The notes beneath the pieces are model-generated. The model was given only the letters and a program-made list of their open reading frames with translations, was not told the origin of the DNA and did no database searches. DNA of 64,000 nt, from the NCBI RefSeq assembly GCF_000768875.1, contig NZ_JRAO01000005.1, positions 1 through 64,000 on the forward strand, written 5' to 3'. The DNA is from Porphyromonas sp. COT-239 OH1446 (GTDB lineage Bacteria; Bacteroidota; Bacteroidia; Bacteroidales; Porphyromonadaceae). Below, one piece after another: positions 26,358-35,330 of the stretch. The position numbers and the translations under genes are program-made. The stretch's first letter is position 1. Each line of letters opens with the position of its first letter.

Positions 26358-29237
26358 ATGGATCAGCAACCTAACACAGCCTCCCACGAGGAGCATTTGA
26401 CGCAGCCCCATCGACCTCATGCAGATGCCACTGGCTTCATCCGCCTCAGAGGCGTGCGGGTAAATAATCTCAAGAGCATCAACCTAGATATTCCCCGTGG
26501 GCAGCTGCTCTGCATCACGGGTGTGAGTGGCTCGGGCAAGAGTTCGCTCGCCTTCGACACGCTCTATGCCGAGGGTCAGCGTCGTTACGTCGAGAGCCTC
26601 TCTGCCTACGCCAGACAATTCCTGGGTCGTATGGCCAAGCCCGAGTGCGACTCCATCTCCGGTCTCCCCCCAGCCATAGCCATTGAGCAGCGGGTCATTA
26701 GCCGCAATCCTCGCTCGACTGTGGCCACCTCGACAGAGATCTACGAATATCTTCGCCTGCTCTACGCCCGTGTGGGGCAGATGATCTCCCCGATCAGCGG
26801 CCAGGAGGTGAAGAAGCATCGGACGAGCGATGTCATCGAGCTGGCCAGTTCGCTCCCCGAGCGAAGCCGTCTCTATCTAGCAGCTCCGATCGCCTTGCCC
26901 GAGGGCAGAAGCCTTGGCCAGCATCTAGAGGTGCAGCTACAGCAGGGCTATAGCCGCCTGTGGCATCGGGGTGGGGTAGTGCAGATCGAGGACTTCGACC
27001 CGAGTGCCGAGACGGATGAGCAGCCCATGCTCCTGATCGATCGCCTAGCCTTGAGTTCAGATCCTGAGCAGATGATCCGCCTGGGCGAGTCGGTCGAGAC
27101 AGCCTTCTTCGAGGGGCGTGGTCGCTGCGTCCTATTCGTTCAGAGGCCAGAGGGAGAGCTCAGCGAGTACAGCTTCAGCAATATATTCGAAGCCGATGGG
27201 CGAGTCTTCCAGGAGCCGACGCCCGAGATGTTCAGCTTCAATAATCCTATTGGGGCTTGTCCCGAGTGCGAGGGCTTCGGTCGTGTGATGGGGATCGAGG
27301 AGGAGCTGGTCATCCCGAACCCCAATCTCTCCGTCTTCGAGGGCTGTGTGGCGGCTTGGCGTGGAGCGGTGTCCTCGGCCTGGCAGCAGGCCTTCATCCT
27401 TCATAGCCAACCGCTAGGCTTCCCCATTCATCGCCCTTACAGAGAGCTAACGCCCGAGCAGAAGGAGATGCTCTGGCGAGGTGTGCCCTGGGAGAATGAC
27501 CTCTATCGTCTCATCGGGATCGATACCTACTTCGCCATGCTACAGAGAGACATCCACAAGGTGCAGAATAGGGTACGCCTCTCTCACTTCAAGGGCAAGA
27601 CTACCTGCCCCAGCTGTCATGGTGGGCGGCTCAAGGCCGATGCCCTCTGCGTTCAGGTCGGGGGGCGAAGCATTGCCGAGGTCGTGCGTATGACCCTCGA
27701 CGAGGCGAAGGCCTTCTTCGACAGCCTCGAATTTGACGAAGCTCGGGCACATATCGCTCGTCGGCTGCTTACAGAGATCCGTTCTCGCCTGAGCTTCTTG
27801 CAGGAGGTCGGCCTGGGTTACCTAACCCTAGATCGCCTCTCGAATACCCTCTCGGGTGGCGAGAGCCAGCGTGTAACCCTGGCCACGCAGCTGGGCAGCA
27901 GCCTCGTGGGCTCGCTCTATGTCCTCGACGAGCCCAGCATTGGCCTGCATCAGCGAGATACTTCTCGCCTCATCGGGGTGGTCAAGCGTCTCCGAGACCT
28001 CGGCAATACGGTCGTCGTCGTCGAGCATGACGAGGAGATGATGCGTTCGGCGGACTTCATCGTCGACATAGGCCCAGATGCAGGCCAGTACGGAGGAGAG
28101 GTGATCTACAGTGGCCCTGTCGGAGAGATTGGCCTCGAGACCCCAGGCCATACGGCAGCCTTCCTATCGGGTCGCGAACGCATCCCTCTGCCGCAGAGGC
28201 GTAGGCCTTGGCGAGAGTATATCGAGGTCATAGAGGCCTCAAGGCACAACCTCGATCGTCTGAGTCTTCGCTTGCCGCTCGAGGCTCTAGTCGTCGTGAG
28301 TGGTGTCAGCGGCTCGGGCAAGAGCACTCTGATCCGAGACATCGTCTACGAAGGGGTGCAGCGTCTCCTCTCGGGCGAGGGGGGCGAGCCGCAGCATTGC
28401 ACCGCCATCCGAGGCAGCCTGGCGCGTATAGACCATATTGAGTATGTAGACCAAAACAACATCGGGCGGAGCTCACGCTCAAACCCAGCTACCTACATCG
28501 GAGCCTTCGATGAGATCCGTAAGCTCTACAGCGACCAGCCACTAGCCAAGCAGATGGGTTACAAACCCTATTACTTCAGCTTCAATAAAGAGGGCGGGCG
28601 ATGTGAGCGATGCAAGGGGGATGGCTTCACCCTCGTGGAGATGCAATTCATGGCCGATATTACGCTCGTGTGCGACGAATGTGGTGGGATGCGCTTCCGT
28701 CGAGATCTGCTCGAAGTAGAGTACAGAGGAGTGAATATTCACCAGCTGCTAGAGATGAGCGTAGACGAGGCGATTGAGTTCTTCGGAGCTCAGACCGACG
28801 AGAAGAACAAGACCTGCCAAATGATCGTGCAGAAACTCCGTCCTCTACAGACGGTGGGGCTCGGCTACATCAAGATTGGCCAGTCCAGCTCCACCCTCTC
28901 GGGTGGGGAGAATCAGCGCGTCAAGCTCGCCTATTATCTAGGCAAGGGATCTCGAGAGCGGACGCTATTTATCTTCGACGAACCCACTACGGGACTTCAT
29001 CCTAGGGATATTCGTACACTACTCTCAGCCTTCAATGCTCTGGTTGATGCTGGGCATTCGGTCATCATCGTCGAGCACAACCTCGACGTGATCAAGTCGG
29101 CAGACTGGGTCATCGACCTAGGCCCAGAGGGTGGGGGCGGTGGAGGTCAATTGGTCGCCGAAGGCACACCTGAGGAGGTCGCCCAAGTAGAGGCCTCGTG
29201 GACGGGTAGATACCTGCGACATGCTCTTGATTTCTAG
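26358..29237 (+). CDS. uvrA: Excinuclease ABC subunit A
   Basis: A 959-residue DNA-damage sensor of nucleotide excision repair. Two ABC ATPase halves are seen: Walker [15 protein letters not shown] and [13 protein letters not shown], signatures [12 protein letters not shown] and [12 protein letters not shown], Walker B regions [14 protein letters not shown] and [14 protein letters not shown]. The C-terminal zinc finger (CERCKGDGF ... LVCDECGGM) is intact. The first finger lacks its first CxxC pair: the segment before [17 protein letters not shown] reads [11 protein letters not shown]. The UvrA body begins about 28 residues in; the only ATG fitting the promoter is 26358. Monocistronic. Confidence 0.96.
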   Translation: MDQQPNTASHEEHLTQPHRPHADATGFIRLRGVRVNNLKSINLDIPRGQLLCITGVSGSGKSSLAFDTLYAEGQRRYVESLSAYARQFLGRMAKPECDSISGLPPAIAIEQRVISRNPRSTVATSTEIYEYLRLLYARVGQMISPISGQEVKKHRTSDVIELASSLPERSRLYLAAPIALPEGRSLGQHLEVQLQQGYSRLWHRGGVVQIEDFDPSAETDEQPMLLIDRLALSSDPEQMIRLGESVETAFFEGRGRCVLFVQRPEGELSEYSFSNIFEADGRVFQEPTPEMFSFNNPIGACPECEGFGRVMGIEEELVIPNPNLSVFEGCVAAWRGAVSSAWQQAFILHSQPLGFPIHRPYRELTPEQKEMLWRGVPWENDLYRLIGIDTYFAMLQRDIHKVQNRVRLSHFKGKTTCPSCHGGRLKADALCVQVGGRSIAEVVRMTLDEAKAFFDSLEFDEARAHIARRLLTEIRSRLSFLQEVGLGYLTLDRLSNTLSGGESQRVTLATQLGSSLVGSLYVLDEPSIGLHQRDTSRLIGVVKRLRDLGNTVVVVEHDEEMMRSADFIVDIGPDAGQYGGEVIYSGPVGEIGLETPGHTAAFLSGRERIPLPQRRRPWREYIEVIEASRHNLDRLSLRLPLEALVVVSGVSGSGKSTLIRDIVYEGVQRLLSGEGGEPQHCTAIRGSLARIDHIEYVDQNNIGRSSRSNPATYIGAFDEIRKLYSDQPLAKQMGYKPYYFSFNKEGGRCERCKGDGFTLVEMQFMADITLVCDECGGMRFRRDLLEVEYRGVNIHQLLEMSVDEAIEFFGAQTDEKNKTCQMIVQKLRPLQTVGLGYIKIGQSSSTLSGGENQRVKLAYYLGKGSRERTLFIFDEPTTGLHPRDIRTLLSAFNALVDAGHSVIIVEHNLDVIKSADWVIDLGPEGGGGGGQLVAEGTPEEVAQVEASWTGRYLRHALDF

Positions 29238-29292
29238 CTCTTTGTCTTTCTTTCCATCAGAGGCATTGGGCCGAGAATTAGGAAAAGGAACG

Positions 29293-29300
29293 TAAATTTG
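29293..29300 (+). promoter_or_regulatory. -7 promoter box (TAAATTTG)
   Basis: TAnnTTTG match 74 bases before the PD40-like gene at 29375. Confidence 0.55.
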
Positions 29301-29374
29301 CTACATTTACAGACCCATATCGTTGAGGCTGCCCCGCAGTCTTTATTGTCAATTGATTTAGTCTCAGGATAGAT

Positions 29375-30898
29375 ATGCAAACGAAGTACATGACTCATAT
29401 GGGGCGCACGCTGCTGCGCCTCTTCATCCTCGTTATTCTCGTTAGCGTTGCATCTCCCGAGCTCTCTGCTCAGAGACGCAAGCGAGTGGTCAAGCGTGCC
29501 CAGAGGACTGTCGTAACCAAAAGGACTCAGCAGCCCACAGATACGGTCGCAGCATCCAAGGCCACCATTGCCGAGGCTTCTGTACGCTCTGACAGCACAC
29601 AGACCGAGCCTGACAGCACTCGGATGACCCCCGACAGCCTCCAGAGAGTCGTCGAACCGCTTCGGGGCGATAGTACAGCCTTAGCCCCCGATAGCCTTGC
29701 TCGTCCCGTAGAGCCCTCGGCCGAGGAGGCCTCGAGCGAGGACGCAGCATCTGCCTCGCTGCTCGGCAGACCCATCGCTCAGGTTATGCTCTCGGAGATC
29801 GAGAACTGCCTGCACGACTATGACCTCGCCACAGCCGCCGATCTCATTACACGCTACATAGACAAGCATTTTCCCGATAGGGCAAATATCACTCCCGAGG
29901 CTGCGGCCCTCGAGACCCGGGTCTTGCGAGCTCAGCGAATGCTCCAGTCTGTAGAGCGTGTGGAGCTCCTCGATAGCCTCCGCACTTCGAAGGCCTTGAT
30001 CTATCCGCAGGCGACCCTACAGCCTGCCGACCGCTGGGATCTTAAGCAGGCCTATGCGATGATACGAGGTTTTATGGACAAGCGAAGACTCAATCGCTTG
30101 CGCACCATAGACACAGAGACAGGTGCGAGGGACCTCTTCTGGGAGATCCGAATTGATAGTCAGTGGATTGCTCACGAGGCACAGAATGCCCTGCCCAACA
30201 CGAAGGCTAATGAAGCCTTCCCTACACTGGCCGAGGATGGCTCTACGATCATCTTTGCCCGAGCCGACAGCACCTCTCTAGGGGGCTATGACCTGATGAG
30301 TAGCCGATACGTGAGCAGCAAGGGGACGATCTTCGAGCCCGTTGCTTTGGGCTACCCCTTCAACTCTCCCTACAACGACTATGCCCTCCTCTACGATGAG
30401 GAGATGGATTTAGGCCTCTTGATTAGCGATCGCTTCTGCCCCGACGATACCGTTGTCCTCTATACTTTCCGAGGTCGCCCTGCAGCTCTTGGAGGTAAAG
30501 CAGGGGAAGAGCTCCTTATAGATACTCCCAATGCTCGAGCGATTCTATCGCTCTCAGGCTTGCCCTTGAGCGGAGCAAATGCCTCGACGAACAAGCCCGT
30601 CCAGGAGAGCCTCTACTTGCCCCTCAAGCGAGGACAGGTCTGCCGCAGATGGAGCGATTTCGAGAGCAATCAGGCCATAGAGCTCTACAAGCAGGCCCTC
30701 AGCCTGGAGGGGCAGCTCTCCAAACTCCGAGGTGAGCTGCGTAGCCTCAAGAAAGCCCTGCATAGCAACCCCAAGGACGAGGCTGCAGCTCAGCGGGTGA
30801 TGGAGCTCGACCACGAGATTGAGCAGCTTGACGAGCAATATCATATCAAGCTCGTGCAGGCGAAGAATTACGAAATTCAACAGCGAAAACTAGATTAA
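29375..30898 (+). CDS. Hypothetical exported protein with PD40-like motif
   Basis: A 507-residue protein. A signal peptide (to about residue 32, ending LSAQ) is followed by a basic stretch (RRKRVVKRAQR) and a low-complexity region rich in Asp-Ser-Thr with DSL/PDS repeats (about 55-115). Residues about 279-315 (AFPTLAEDGSTIIFARADS) resemble a WD40-like PD40 beta-propeller unit. The C-terminus (about 430-507) is a charged coiled coil. I do not recognise a named family; similar exported proteins occur in Bacteroidia. Envelope location is likely. ATG 29375 was used; ATGs at 29390 and 29399 would also fit. Confidence 0.7.
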   Translation: MQTKYMTHMGRTLLRLFILVILVSVASPELSAQRRKRVVKRAQRTVVTKRTQQPTDTVAASKATIAEASVRSDSTQTEPDSTRMTPDSLQRVVEPLRGDSTALAPDSLARPVEPSAEEASSEDAASASLLGRPIAQVMLSEIENCLHDYDLATAADLITRYIDKHFPDRANITPEAAALETRVLRAQRMLQSVERVELLDSLRTSKALIYPQATLQPADRWDLKQAYAMIRGFMDKRRLNRLRTIDTETGARDLFWEIRIDSQWIAHEAQNALPNTKANEAFPTLAEDGSTIIFARADSTSLGGYDLMSSRYVSSKGTIFEPVALGYPFNSPYNDYALLYDEEMDLGLLISDRFCPDDTVVLYTFRGRPAALGGKAGEELLIDTPNARAILSLSGLPLSGANASTNKPVQESLYLPLKRGQVCRRWSDFESNQAIELYKQALSLEGQLSKLRGELRSLKKALHSNPKDEAAAQRVMELDHEIEQLDEQYHIKLVQAKNYEIQQRKLD

Positions 30899-30960
30899 CT
30901 CTCACTTATCCCCACAGAGCAAGGGGCTCTGCTGAGGTCGTGAACCAAAGACATAAGACA

Positions 30961-31839
30961 ATGCAACAAGCACGCATCATCCCCCCCTCGGAGCTGATCA
31001 TCAATGGCGATGGCTCCGTCTTTCACCTACACATTCGTCCAGAACAACTCGCCGACAAAGTCTTCCTCGTAGGTGATCCTGCTCGGGTAGACCTAGTGGC
31101 CAAGCACTTGGATAGCATCGAGTGCAACATCAGTAGTCGAGAGTTTCACACCATCACAGGCTTGTATCGAGGCAAGCGCATCAGCATCATCAGCCATGGC
31201 ATTGGCACGGACAATATCGACATCGTACTCAACGAACTGGATGCTCTCGCAAACATTGACTTCGAGACGAGACAAGTTAAGAGCGAGTTTCGCCAGCTCA
31301 CTCTAGTTCGTGTCGGTACCTCAGGAGGTTTGCAGGCTGACACACCGATAGGTACTTATGTGGCGGCTGAGCATAGTATTGGCTTCGATGGAGTGCTCTA
31401 CTTCTACGGGGATACGCAGCGTGTACGCCATTTGGAGTTTGAGAGAGAGCTCCTGTGTCAGCTGGATTGGCAGATCGAAGGGCTTAAGCCTTATGTCGTC
31501 AGCGCAACGCCTGACCTTGTCGAGCAGATCGCCCAGGGAGATATTCTGCGAGGCAATACGATCGCAGCTAATGGATTCTATGGGCCACAGGGCCGTAAGC
31601 TGCGTCTTGAGCTCCAAGACCCTATGCTGAATAAGAAGATCGAGCAATTCGACTTCGGGGGTCGTCGCCTCACCAATTATGAGATGGAGAGCTCTTCGCT
31701 AGCAGGCCTTGCCGCCCTAATGGGACACAGAGCCCTAACTGTATGCTGTATTATCGCTGGGCGTAAGGCCGAGCGTATGAACACTGACTATAAGGGCAGT
31801 ATTGAGGGGCTTATTAGCCTTGTCCTCGATCGGATCTAG
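30961..31839 (+). CDS. Nucleoside phosphorylase (uridine phosphorylase-like)
   Basis: A 292-residue NP-I family enzyme cleaving a nucleoside with phosphate to base and ribose-1-phosphate. Seen are the phosphate-binding start VFLVGDPARVDLVAKHL, SHGIGTDNIDIVLNEL, the hallmark VRVGTSGGLQADTPIGTYV, and the substrate-binding RRLTNYEMESSSLAGLAALMGH. The length and motifs suggest uridine phosphorylase, but substrate cannot be fixed from sequence alone. ATG 30961 was preferred over an upstream GTG at 30940. It starts 62 bases after the PD40-like gene. Confidence 0.88.
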   Translation: MQQARIIPPSELIINGDGSVFHLHIRPEQLADKVFLVGDPARVDLVAKHLDSIECNISSREFHTITGLYRGKRISIISHGIGTDNIDIVLNELDALANIDFETRQVKSEFRQLTLVRVGTSGGLQADTPIGTYVAAEHSIGFDGVLYFYGDTQRVRHLEFERELLCQLDWQIEGLKPYVVSATPDLVEQIAQGDILRGNTIAANGFYGPQGRKLRLELQDPMLNKKIEQFDFGGRRLTNYEMESSSLAGLAALMGHRALTVCCIIAGRKAERMNTDYKGSIEGLISLVLDRI

Positions 31840-31868
31840 CCCGATCATTCCCGAACAATGCAGTCGGC

Positions 31869-32582
31869 ATGAAGCGCAAGCATCTCCTCTCGCCCATACT
31901 TCTCTGCATCCTCACACTTGGCTGGCCTCTCTACTCTTGTAGAGAGGTCGGTCGAGTATTGCCCTTAGAGGTTAGCCTCGATGTCCTCGAGAGCGACGAA
32001 CCAGTTGTCTCGGTGGTCTCTCTTGGCCCGGAGCACCGCCGTACGGATAGCCTCCCTTTGCCCGCCGAAGGGCGACTAACCCTCTCGCCCGATACGACCC
32101 TCTATAAAGAGCTCCTTTTGGGCTACGACGAAGGGAGGCGACTGAGACGCTTCGTCCTTCGAGATCGTTCCTGGGTCGAGGATCTAGAGGCTGATAGCCT
32201 CCTCCCGATGCCAAAGAAGATGATCAACTTCAATGCCGTAGATGTGGAGGGCAAGCACCGCATCCTCTCAGATCTCTCTGAGGCAGGCCCTACGGTCTTG
32301 GTCTTTGCCCATCCTGTGAGCCGCCAGACCCTCGATAGCCTCCGTCGTGATAGCCTTGTACGGGCTTATCCTCAAGATAGTCTGCGCTTCGTCTACATGA
32401 TGCTTGAGGTGAGCAGCTCAGTCGTACGGGATGAGCTGCGTCGGCAGAGGCTCAAGGGTATTGCCTTCTCCGATACGCTCGGCATTGTCTCCCGAATGCG
32501 TGCGGCCTATGGCTTAGAGCGTAGTGCTCGGGTAGAGGCTTTCGTCATCGACTCCCTGACCCAGCTACACCATCTCCCCTAA
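31869..32582 (+). CDS. Hypothetical lipoprotein, possible degenerate thioredoxin fold
   Basis: A 237-residue predicted lipoprotein with lipobox PLYSC near residue 24. The N-terminal half is unassigned. From about residue 117 the pattern NFNAVDVEGKHRILSDLSEAGPTVLVFAHPVSRQTLDSL (in pieces) resembles the start of a TlpA/AhpC-type thioredoxin domain, but no CxxC is present, so a redox role is doubtful. It lies 29 bases after the phosphorylase and 28 before comM. Confidence 0.68.
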   Translation: MKRKHLLSPILLCILTLGWPLYSCREVGRVLPLEVSLDVLESDEPVVSVVSLGPEHRRTDSLPLPAEGRLTLSPDTTLYKELLLGYDEGRRLRRFVLRDRSWVEDLEADSLLPMPKKMINFNAVDVEGKHRILSDLSEAGPTVLVFAHPVSRQTLDSLRRDSLVRAYPQDSLRFVYMMLEVSSSVVRDELRRQRLKGIAFSDTLGIVSRMRAAYGLERSARVEAFVIDSLTQLHHLP

Positions 32583-32610
32583 TCTAACCCTCATCCAACC
32601 TCCTTATACC

Positions 32611-34152
32611 ATGCTTGTCAAGACCTATGCTGCAGCCCTGCAGAGCATCAATGCTCGTACGGTTACTGTCGAGGTGAACTGTACTCCAGGTTCTTACTTC
32701 CAGCTGGTGGGCTTACCCGATGCAGCGATCAAGGAGAGCCAAGACCGCATTATCTCGGCTATTGATAGTGCGGGGTTCAAGTTCCCTGGTAAGCGTGTGG
32801 TTATTAATATGAGCCCTGCGGATCTGCGCAAGGAAGGCTCGGCCTACGACCTCCCCTTAGCCATTGGGATCTTGGCAGCAGACGAACAGATCCCTGCCGA
32901 AAGCCTAGAGCACTACATGATCATGGGCGAGCTCTCCCTCGATGGAAGCCTTCGCCCTATCCGTGGGGCTCTTCCCATAGCGATACAGGCTAGAGCAGAA
33001 GGCTATCGAGGTCTCATTCTCCCACGGCAAAATGCTCGAGAGGCTGCTGTGGTCAATCGCCTAGAGGTCTATGGAGCCGAAAGTCTCAGCGAGGTCATTC
33101 AGATGCTTAGTGGCCGAGGGGCTATCCCTCGCATGGAGGTAGACACTCGTCGTACCTTCGCCGAGGCACAGCGAGAGACACTCTTCGACTTTGCCGAGGT
33201 GAGGGGGCAGGAGAATGTCAAGCGCGCCCTAGAGGTTGCCGCGGCGGGAGGGCACAATGTCCTCATGATAGGAGCTCCAGGAAGTGGTAAGTCGATGATG
33301 GCTAAGCGTCTGCCGAGCATCCTGCCTCCCTTCACCCTCGGAGAGTCGCTTGAGACAACGAAGATCTATTCGGTTGCGGGTAAGCTCGGCCAGGATGTAA
33401 CACTGATGACCTCACGTCCCTTCAGAGCCCCACACCATTCGATCTCTCCTGCAGCCCTTGTGGGCGGGGGGAGTAATCCTCAGCCAGGAGAGATCAGCTT
33501 AGCGCATCACGGAGTGCTCTTCCTTGACGAACTCCCTGAGTTCAATCGCAACGTACTCGAGGTCATGCGTCAACCGCTGGAGGATCGTATGGTAACGGTT
33601 GCTCGAGCTCGCTTCTCGGTAGATTATCCCGCTAGCTTCATGCTCGTGGCAGCGATGAATCCTTGCCCCTGTGGGTATTATAATCACCCTACTCGCCCTT
33701 GTGAATGTACTCCGCAGCAGGTTCAACGCTATTTGGGCAAAGTCTCTGGCCCGCTACTTGATCGCATTGACCTACAGGTGGAGATTGCCCCCGTGCCCTT
33801 TGAGAAGCTGTCGGAAGAAGTCCCTAGCGAGAGCAGTGCAGCTATTTGTGCCCGTGTCGTGGCTGCTCGAGAGGTTCAGAACAGACGCTTCGCCGATCAT
33901 CCCTCTGTGCACTGTAATGCTCAGATGACACCACAGCTGATGCAGCTCCACGCCCGCCCCGATGCTCGAGGGTTAGAGCGGCTGCGCACGGCCATGGAGC
34001 GGCTTAACCTCTCGGCCCGAGCCTACGATCGCATTCTCAAGGTGTCTCGTACGATCGCAGACCTTGAGGGTAGTGAGCAGATCCAGCATCAGCATATTGC
34101 CGAGGCAATCCAATACCGAAGTTTGGATCGGGGCAATTGGGGGCAGCAATAG
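32611..34152 (+). CDS. YifB/ComM family Mg-chelatase-like AAA+ ATPase
   Basis: A 513-residue cytoplasmic ATPase of the ComM/YifB family; ComM is known to aid branch migration in natural transformation in other bacteria. The N-terminal Lon-protease-like domain (ARTVTVEVNCTPGSYFQLVGLPDAAIKES in pieces, GELSLDGSLRPIRGALP) is followed by Walker A GAPGSGKSMMAKRLP, RPFRAPHHSISPAAL, Walker B VLFLDELPEF, and a Cys-rich insert AAMNPCPCGYYNHPTRPCEC. Full length. A terminator follows. Confidence 0.93.
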   Translation: MLVKTYAAALQSINARTVTVEVNCTPGSYFQLVGLPDAAIKESQDRIISAIDSAGFKFPGKRVVINMSPADLRKEGSAYDLPLAIGILAADEQIPAESLEHYMIMGELSLDGSLRPIRGALPIAIQARAEGYRGLILPRQNAREAAVVNRLEVYGAESLSEVIQMLSGRGAIPRMEVDTRRTFAEAQRETLFDFAEVRGQENVKRALEVAAAGGHNVLMIGAPGSGKSMMAKRLPSILPPFTLGESLETTKIYSVAGKLGQDVTLMTSRPFRAPHHSISPAALVGGGSNPQPGEISLAHHGVLFLDELPEFNRNVLEVMRQPLEDRMVTVARARFSVDYPASFMLVAAMNPCPCGYYNHPTRPCECTPQQVQRYLGKVSGPLLDRIDLQVEIAPVPFEKLSEEVPSESSAAICARVVAAREVQNRRFADHPSVHCNAQMTPQLMQLHARPDARGLERLRTAMERLNLSARAYDRILKVSRTIADLEGSEQIQHQHIAEAIQYRSLDRGNWGQQ

Positions 34153-34184
34153 GCCTGCCCCCCTTAGCCCGGTAAATACACTCT

Positions 34185-34225
34185 TGAAGGAGGACTCTCG
34201 GCCTCCTTCATCCTCCCCTTTTCTG
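34185..34225 (+). terminator. Terminator after comM/yifB
   Basis: Nine-bp stem TGAAGGAGG (34185-34193) with 34202-34210, eight-base loop, followed by TCCTCCCCTTTTC. Confidence 0.6.
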
Positions 34226-34239
34226 AAAATGAGTTAAGA

Positions 34240-34405
34240 GCTCGATCTAGATCCTACCGAGGTCTCGATCGAGCTCTCGTCTATGGCCTCTGTGGAGGTC
34301 TAAGCAGGCTCTCACTCGAGGCTCAGATAGGACTTCACTTGAGGGCCTACTTGAGTCTCGATGGAGATATAAGTAGGACTTCGATCGCAATCCTATCTAA
34401 GTCTC
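34240..34405. repeat. Intergenic 23-bp-lattice repeat, cluster D
   Basis: Between convergent comM and the small TPR gene. CAGG/TAGG words at 34305, 34328 and 34374 are spaced 23 and 46 bp; reverse CCTA words at 34346 and 34392 are 46 bp apart. Key words are CTCAGATAGGACTT and TCCTATCTAAGTCTC. No gene seen in this 315-base gap. Confidence 0.8.
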
Positions 34406-34467
34406 TGCAGAGAGGGTATCGGGAGCTCCGAGGAAGCCGTTATATTGCTGGGGATGAGGAGAGGGGA

Positions 34468-35307
34468 TCAGCGAGGCTGTAGGCCCTTGCGATCGATCTC
34501 GGAGGCAGTCTGCTCGTCGGAGAGGGCCGCCTTAGCATCGCCCAGGGCACGAGAGATCTGTGCCCGAAGACGATAGAGCTCTGCCGAGGGTACAAGGCCT
34601 GCATACTCGAAGGCCTTGGATATATCCCTCTGAGCGAAGCCCATCATCCCTCGAGCTAGATACATACGAGCTCGACCCTCGTACACCTCTGCATTCTTGG
34701 GCAGTTTGTCCACGAGGTAATCATAGATCCGTTCGGCCTCGGTATACCGTCCACGAGCCGTCTCGAGGAGGGCGTAGCCGATACGCCCTTTGAGTGTGGA
34801 GGGGTTCTGCTCGATGAGGTAGGAGAGATCTATATCGGCTAGATCATACTGCTTCGAGAGCATGTAGCTCATAGCCCTTTGGTAGCGATAGAGCTCGTCC
34901 TGCGGCTTGCTCGCCACGAGGATGGAGTAGTCGGTGATGGCCTTCAGATGCTCCCCCATCAGGGCATACAGACGAGCTCGATTGGCCCGAACGATAAGGT
35001 TATCCTGATCCATGTCTAATGCTCGGGTATAGGCCTCGATGGAGGCTTCGTTGCGGCCGAGTAGCTGACGCAGGGCAGCGACATTGTTCCATAGCATCGC
35101 ATTGATCGGGTGCTTGGGGTGAAGGGCAATAGCCTGGAGCATATAATGCTCCGCCTCGGCATAGCGACCCTGGTTCCCACATTGGAAGCCCGAGTCAAGG
35201 AGCACGGCAAAGCGATCGTCGCTCTCTCTTTGGGCAATAACCTCCTGGGCTGACAACTCTAGGGAGAATAGCATCGAGAGGAGGATTAGGATATTTCTCA
35301 GCTTCAT
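34468..35307 (-). CDS. Exported tetratricopeptide-repeat protein (small)
   Basis: A 279-residue protein with signal peptide MKLRNILILLSMLFSLELSAQ and about six TPR units (e.g. GRYAEAEHYMLQAIALHPKH, GRNEASIEAYTRALDMDQDN, GRYTEAERIYDYLVDKLPKN). It is probably a periplasmic or outer-membrane-associated scaffold for protein-protein contacts; partners are unknown. It is the last gene of the ruvX-def-TPR-ABC-F unit, 23 bases after the ABC-F gene, and shares its architecture with the larger TPR protein three genes upstream. Confidence 0.85.
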   Translation of the reverse strand: MKLRNILILLSMLFSLELSAQEVIAQRESDDRFAVLLDSGFQCGNQGRYAEAEHYMLQAIALHPKHPINAMLWNNVAALRQLLGRNEASIEAYTRALDMDQDNLIVRANRARLYALMGEHLKAITDYSILVASKPQDELYRYQRAMSYMLSKQYDLADIDLSYLIEQNPSTLKGRIGYALLETARGRYTEAERIYDYLVDKLPKNAEVYEGRARMYLARGMMGFAQRDISKAFEYAGLVPSAELYRLRAQISRALGDAKAALSDEQTASEIDRKGLQPR

Positions 35308-35330
35308 CTTATGTTGATCTATATCATGAC

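Noticed and set aside
26137-26420. Short frames across the palindrome array that read as repeated TYTF/VYV/IRF peptides on both strands.
   Set aside because: The 22-bp period shifts frame at each unit, and both strands give equal-looking peptides because the unit is palindromic. This is non-coding repeat DNA.
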